Of a stretch of 33,539 nt of DNA, positions 33,257 to 33,539 are shown piece by piece. Source of the DNA: Loktanella salsilacus (GTDB taxonomy: Bacteria > Pseudomonadota > Alphaproteobacteria > Rhodobacterales > Rhodobacteraceae); assembly GCF_900114485.1 (NCBI RefSeq), contig NZ_FOTF01000032.1, forward strand, positions 1 through 33,539, written 5' to 3'. Position 1 is the first letter of the stretch; each line of letters starts with the position of its first letter. The notes below the pieces were generated by a model. The model was not told where the DNA came from and ran no database searches. It saw only the letters and a program-made list of their open reading frames with translations. A program made the position numbers and the translations under genes.

Positions 33257-33539
33257 TCATGCGGCGTCTCTGATTTCAGGGGCGCTGATTTCGGTTTCTG
33301 GGTTGAGCCAGACGGGTCCGGCGGGTTGCCAGTTGCGGGTTTTGCCTGACCAGCGTTCTGGGTTTTGCGCACGCGCATTTGCATAGAGCATGGCGCGGTT
33401 TGCCAGCGTTGCGCGGTCATGGCCAGCGTGGCGTGCGCCCGGAGTGACGAAGCGGATGGCGCTGTGCAGATGCTCGCCGTTATACCAATTGGCGAAGGAT
33501 TTTACCCAAGCCTGAGCATCTGTTTTTGTGGCAAAGCCC
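33257..33539 (-). CDS. IS3-family OrfB transposase, C-terminal part (runs off the window)
   Basis: The minus-strand frame is open from the window edge to a TGA at 33257-33259, giving about 93 residues. It reads WVKSFANWYNGEHLHSAIRF and VTPGARH, then RNPERWSG-like QNPERWSGKTRNWQPAGPVW and LNPE, the C-terminus of a common IS3-family OrfB. Unlike its neighbours this portion is uninterrupted, so a more recent and possibly intact copy may extend beyond the window. The DDE residues lie outside. Confidence 0.85.
   Translation of the reverse strand, partial: GFATKTDAQAWVKSFANWYNGEHLHSAIRFVTPGARHAGHDRATLANRAMLYANARAQNPERWSGKTRNWQPAGPVWLNPETEISAPEIRDAA

Noticed and set aside
1-33539. CRISPR array, tRNA or rRNA genes
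   Set aside because: No regularly spaced direct repeats, no tRNA-like cloverleaf sequence and no rRNA segments were seen.

Overview
The window looks like a chromosomal accessory region of a marine alphaproteobacterium, most likely a Rhodobacterales (roseobacter-group) strain. The basis is the general character of the proteins: a TRAP transporter operon, a Gfo/Idh dehydrogenase, roseobacter-like IS3 and ISNCY transposase remnants, and moderately GC-rich coding. No rRNA or other phylogenetic marker is present, so this placement is inference.

Layout. Positions 1-1460 hold two decayed ISNCY (IS1202-like) transposases. Positions 1628-4710 hold a classical short-chain dehydrogenase (minus), peptidase T (plus) and a YidD-like protein with a cysteine-rich tail (plus). 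An insertion-sequence scar lies at about 5021-5187. Positions 5174-10757 form a sugar or sugar-acid locus: a minus-strand operon dctP-dctQ-dctM-AGE-family epimerase/isomerase, and a divergent Gfo/Idh/MocA dehydrogenase followed by a stump of a MocR-type regulator. Positions 11190-14306 hold a small DUF6789-like membrane protein, a LysR regulator, and a fusion of a sterol-desaturase-type hydroxylase with an isoprenylcysteine-methyltransferase-like domain. A degenerate IS3 orfB follows at 14593-15012.

The centrepiece is 15334-32431: a LuxR/FixJ-type regulator followed by twelve tightly packed co-oriented genes. They are algD, alg8, alg44, algA, algG-like, algI, algJ-like, an unrecognised periplasmic protein, algX, algF, a giant algK-like gene and an algL-like gene. 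This is a complete-looking alginate-type cluster in an order unlike that of Pseudomonas (algD-8-44-K-E-G-X-L-I-J-F-A). IS3 debris bounds it on both sides (14593-15012 and 32576-33539).

How the genes would work together. AlgA and AlgD supply GDP-mannuronate. Alg8 and Alg44 polymerise and export it across the inner membrane. AlgI, AlgJ, AlgX and AlgF O-acetylate the chain in the periplasm. AlgG-, AlgK- and AlgL-like proteins would form the periplasmic conduit. The synthase and acetylation catalytic residues are intact. The accessory control and remodelling sites are not: the Alg44 PilZ domain lacks its c-di-GMP-binding arginines and DxSxxG motif, the AlgG-like protein lacks the DPHD epimerase motif, the AlgL-like protein has Leu in place of the catalytic His and Arg in place of Lys, and the AlgA PMI domain lacks its metal-binding His cluster. 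No AlgE porin, AlgC, AlgU or Muc gene is visible. My inference is a divergent, probably non-epimerised, O-acetylated mannuronan-like exopolysaccharide. It would be controlled by the adjacent LuxR-type regulator, perhaps through a perfect 16-bp palindrome upstream of algD, rather than by canonical c-di-GMP binding.
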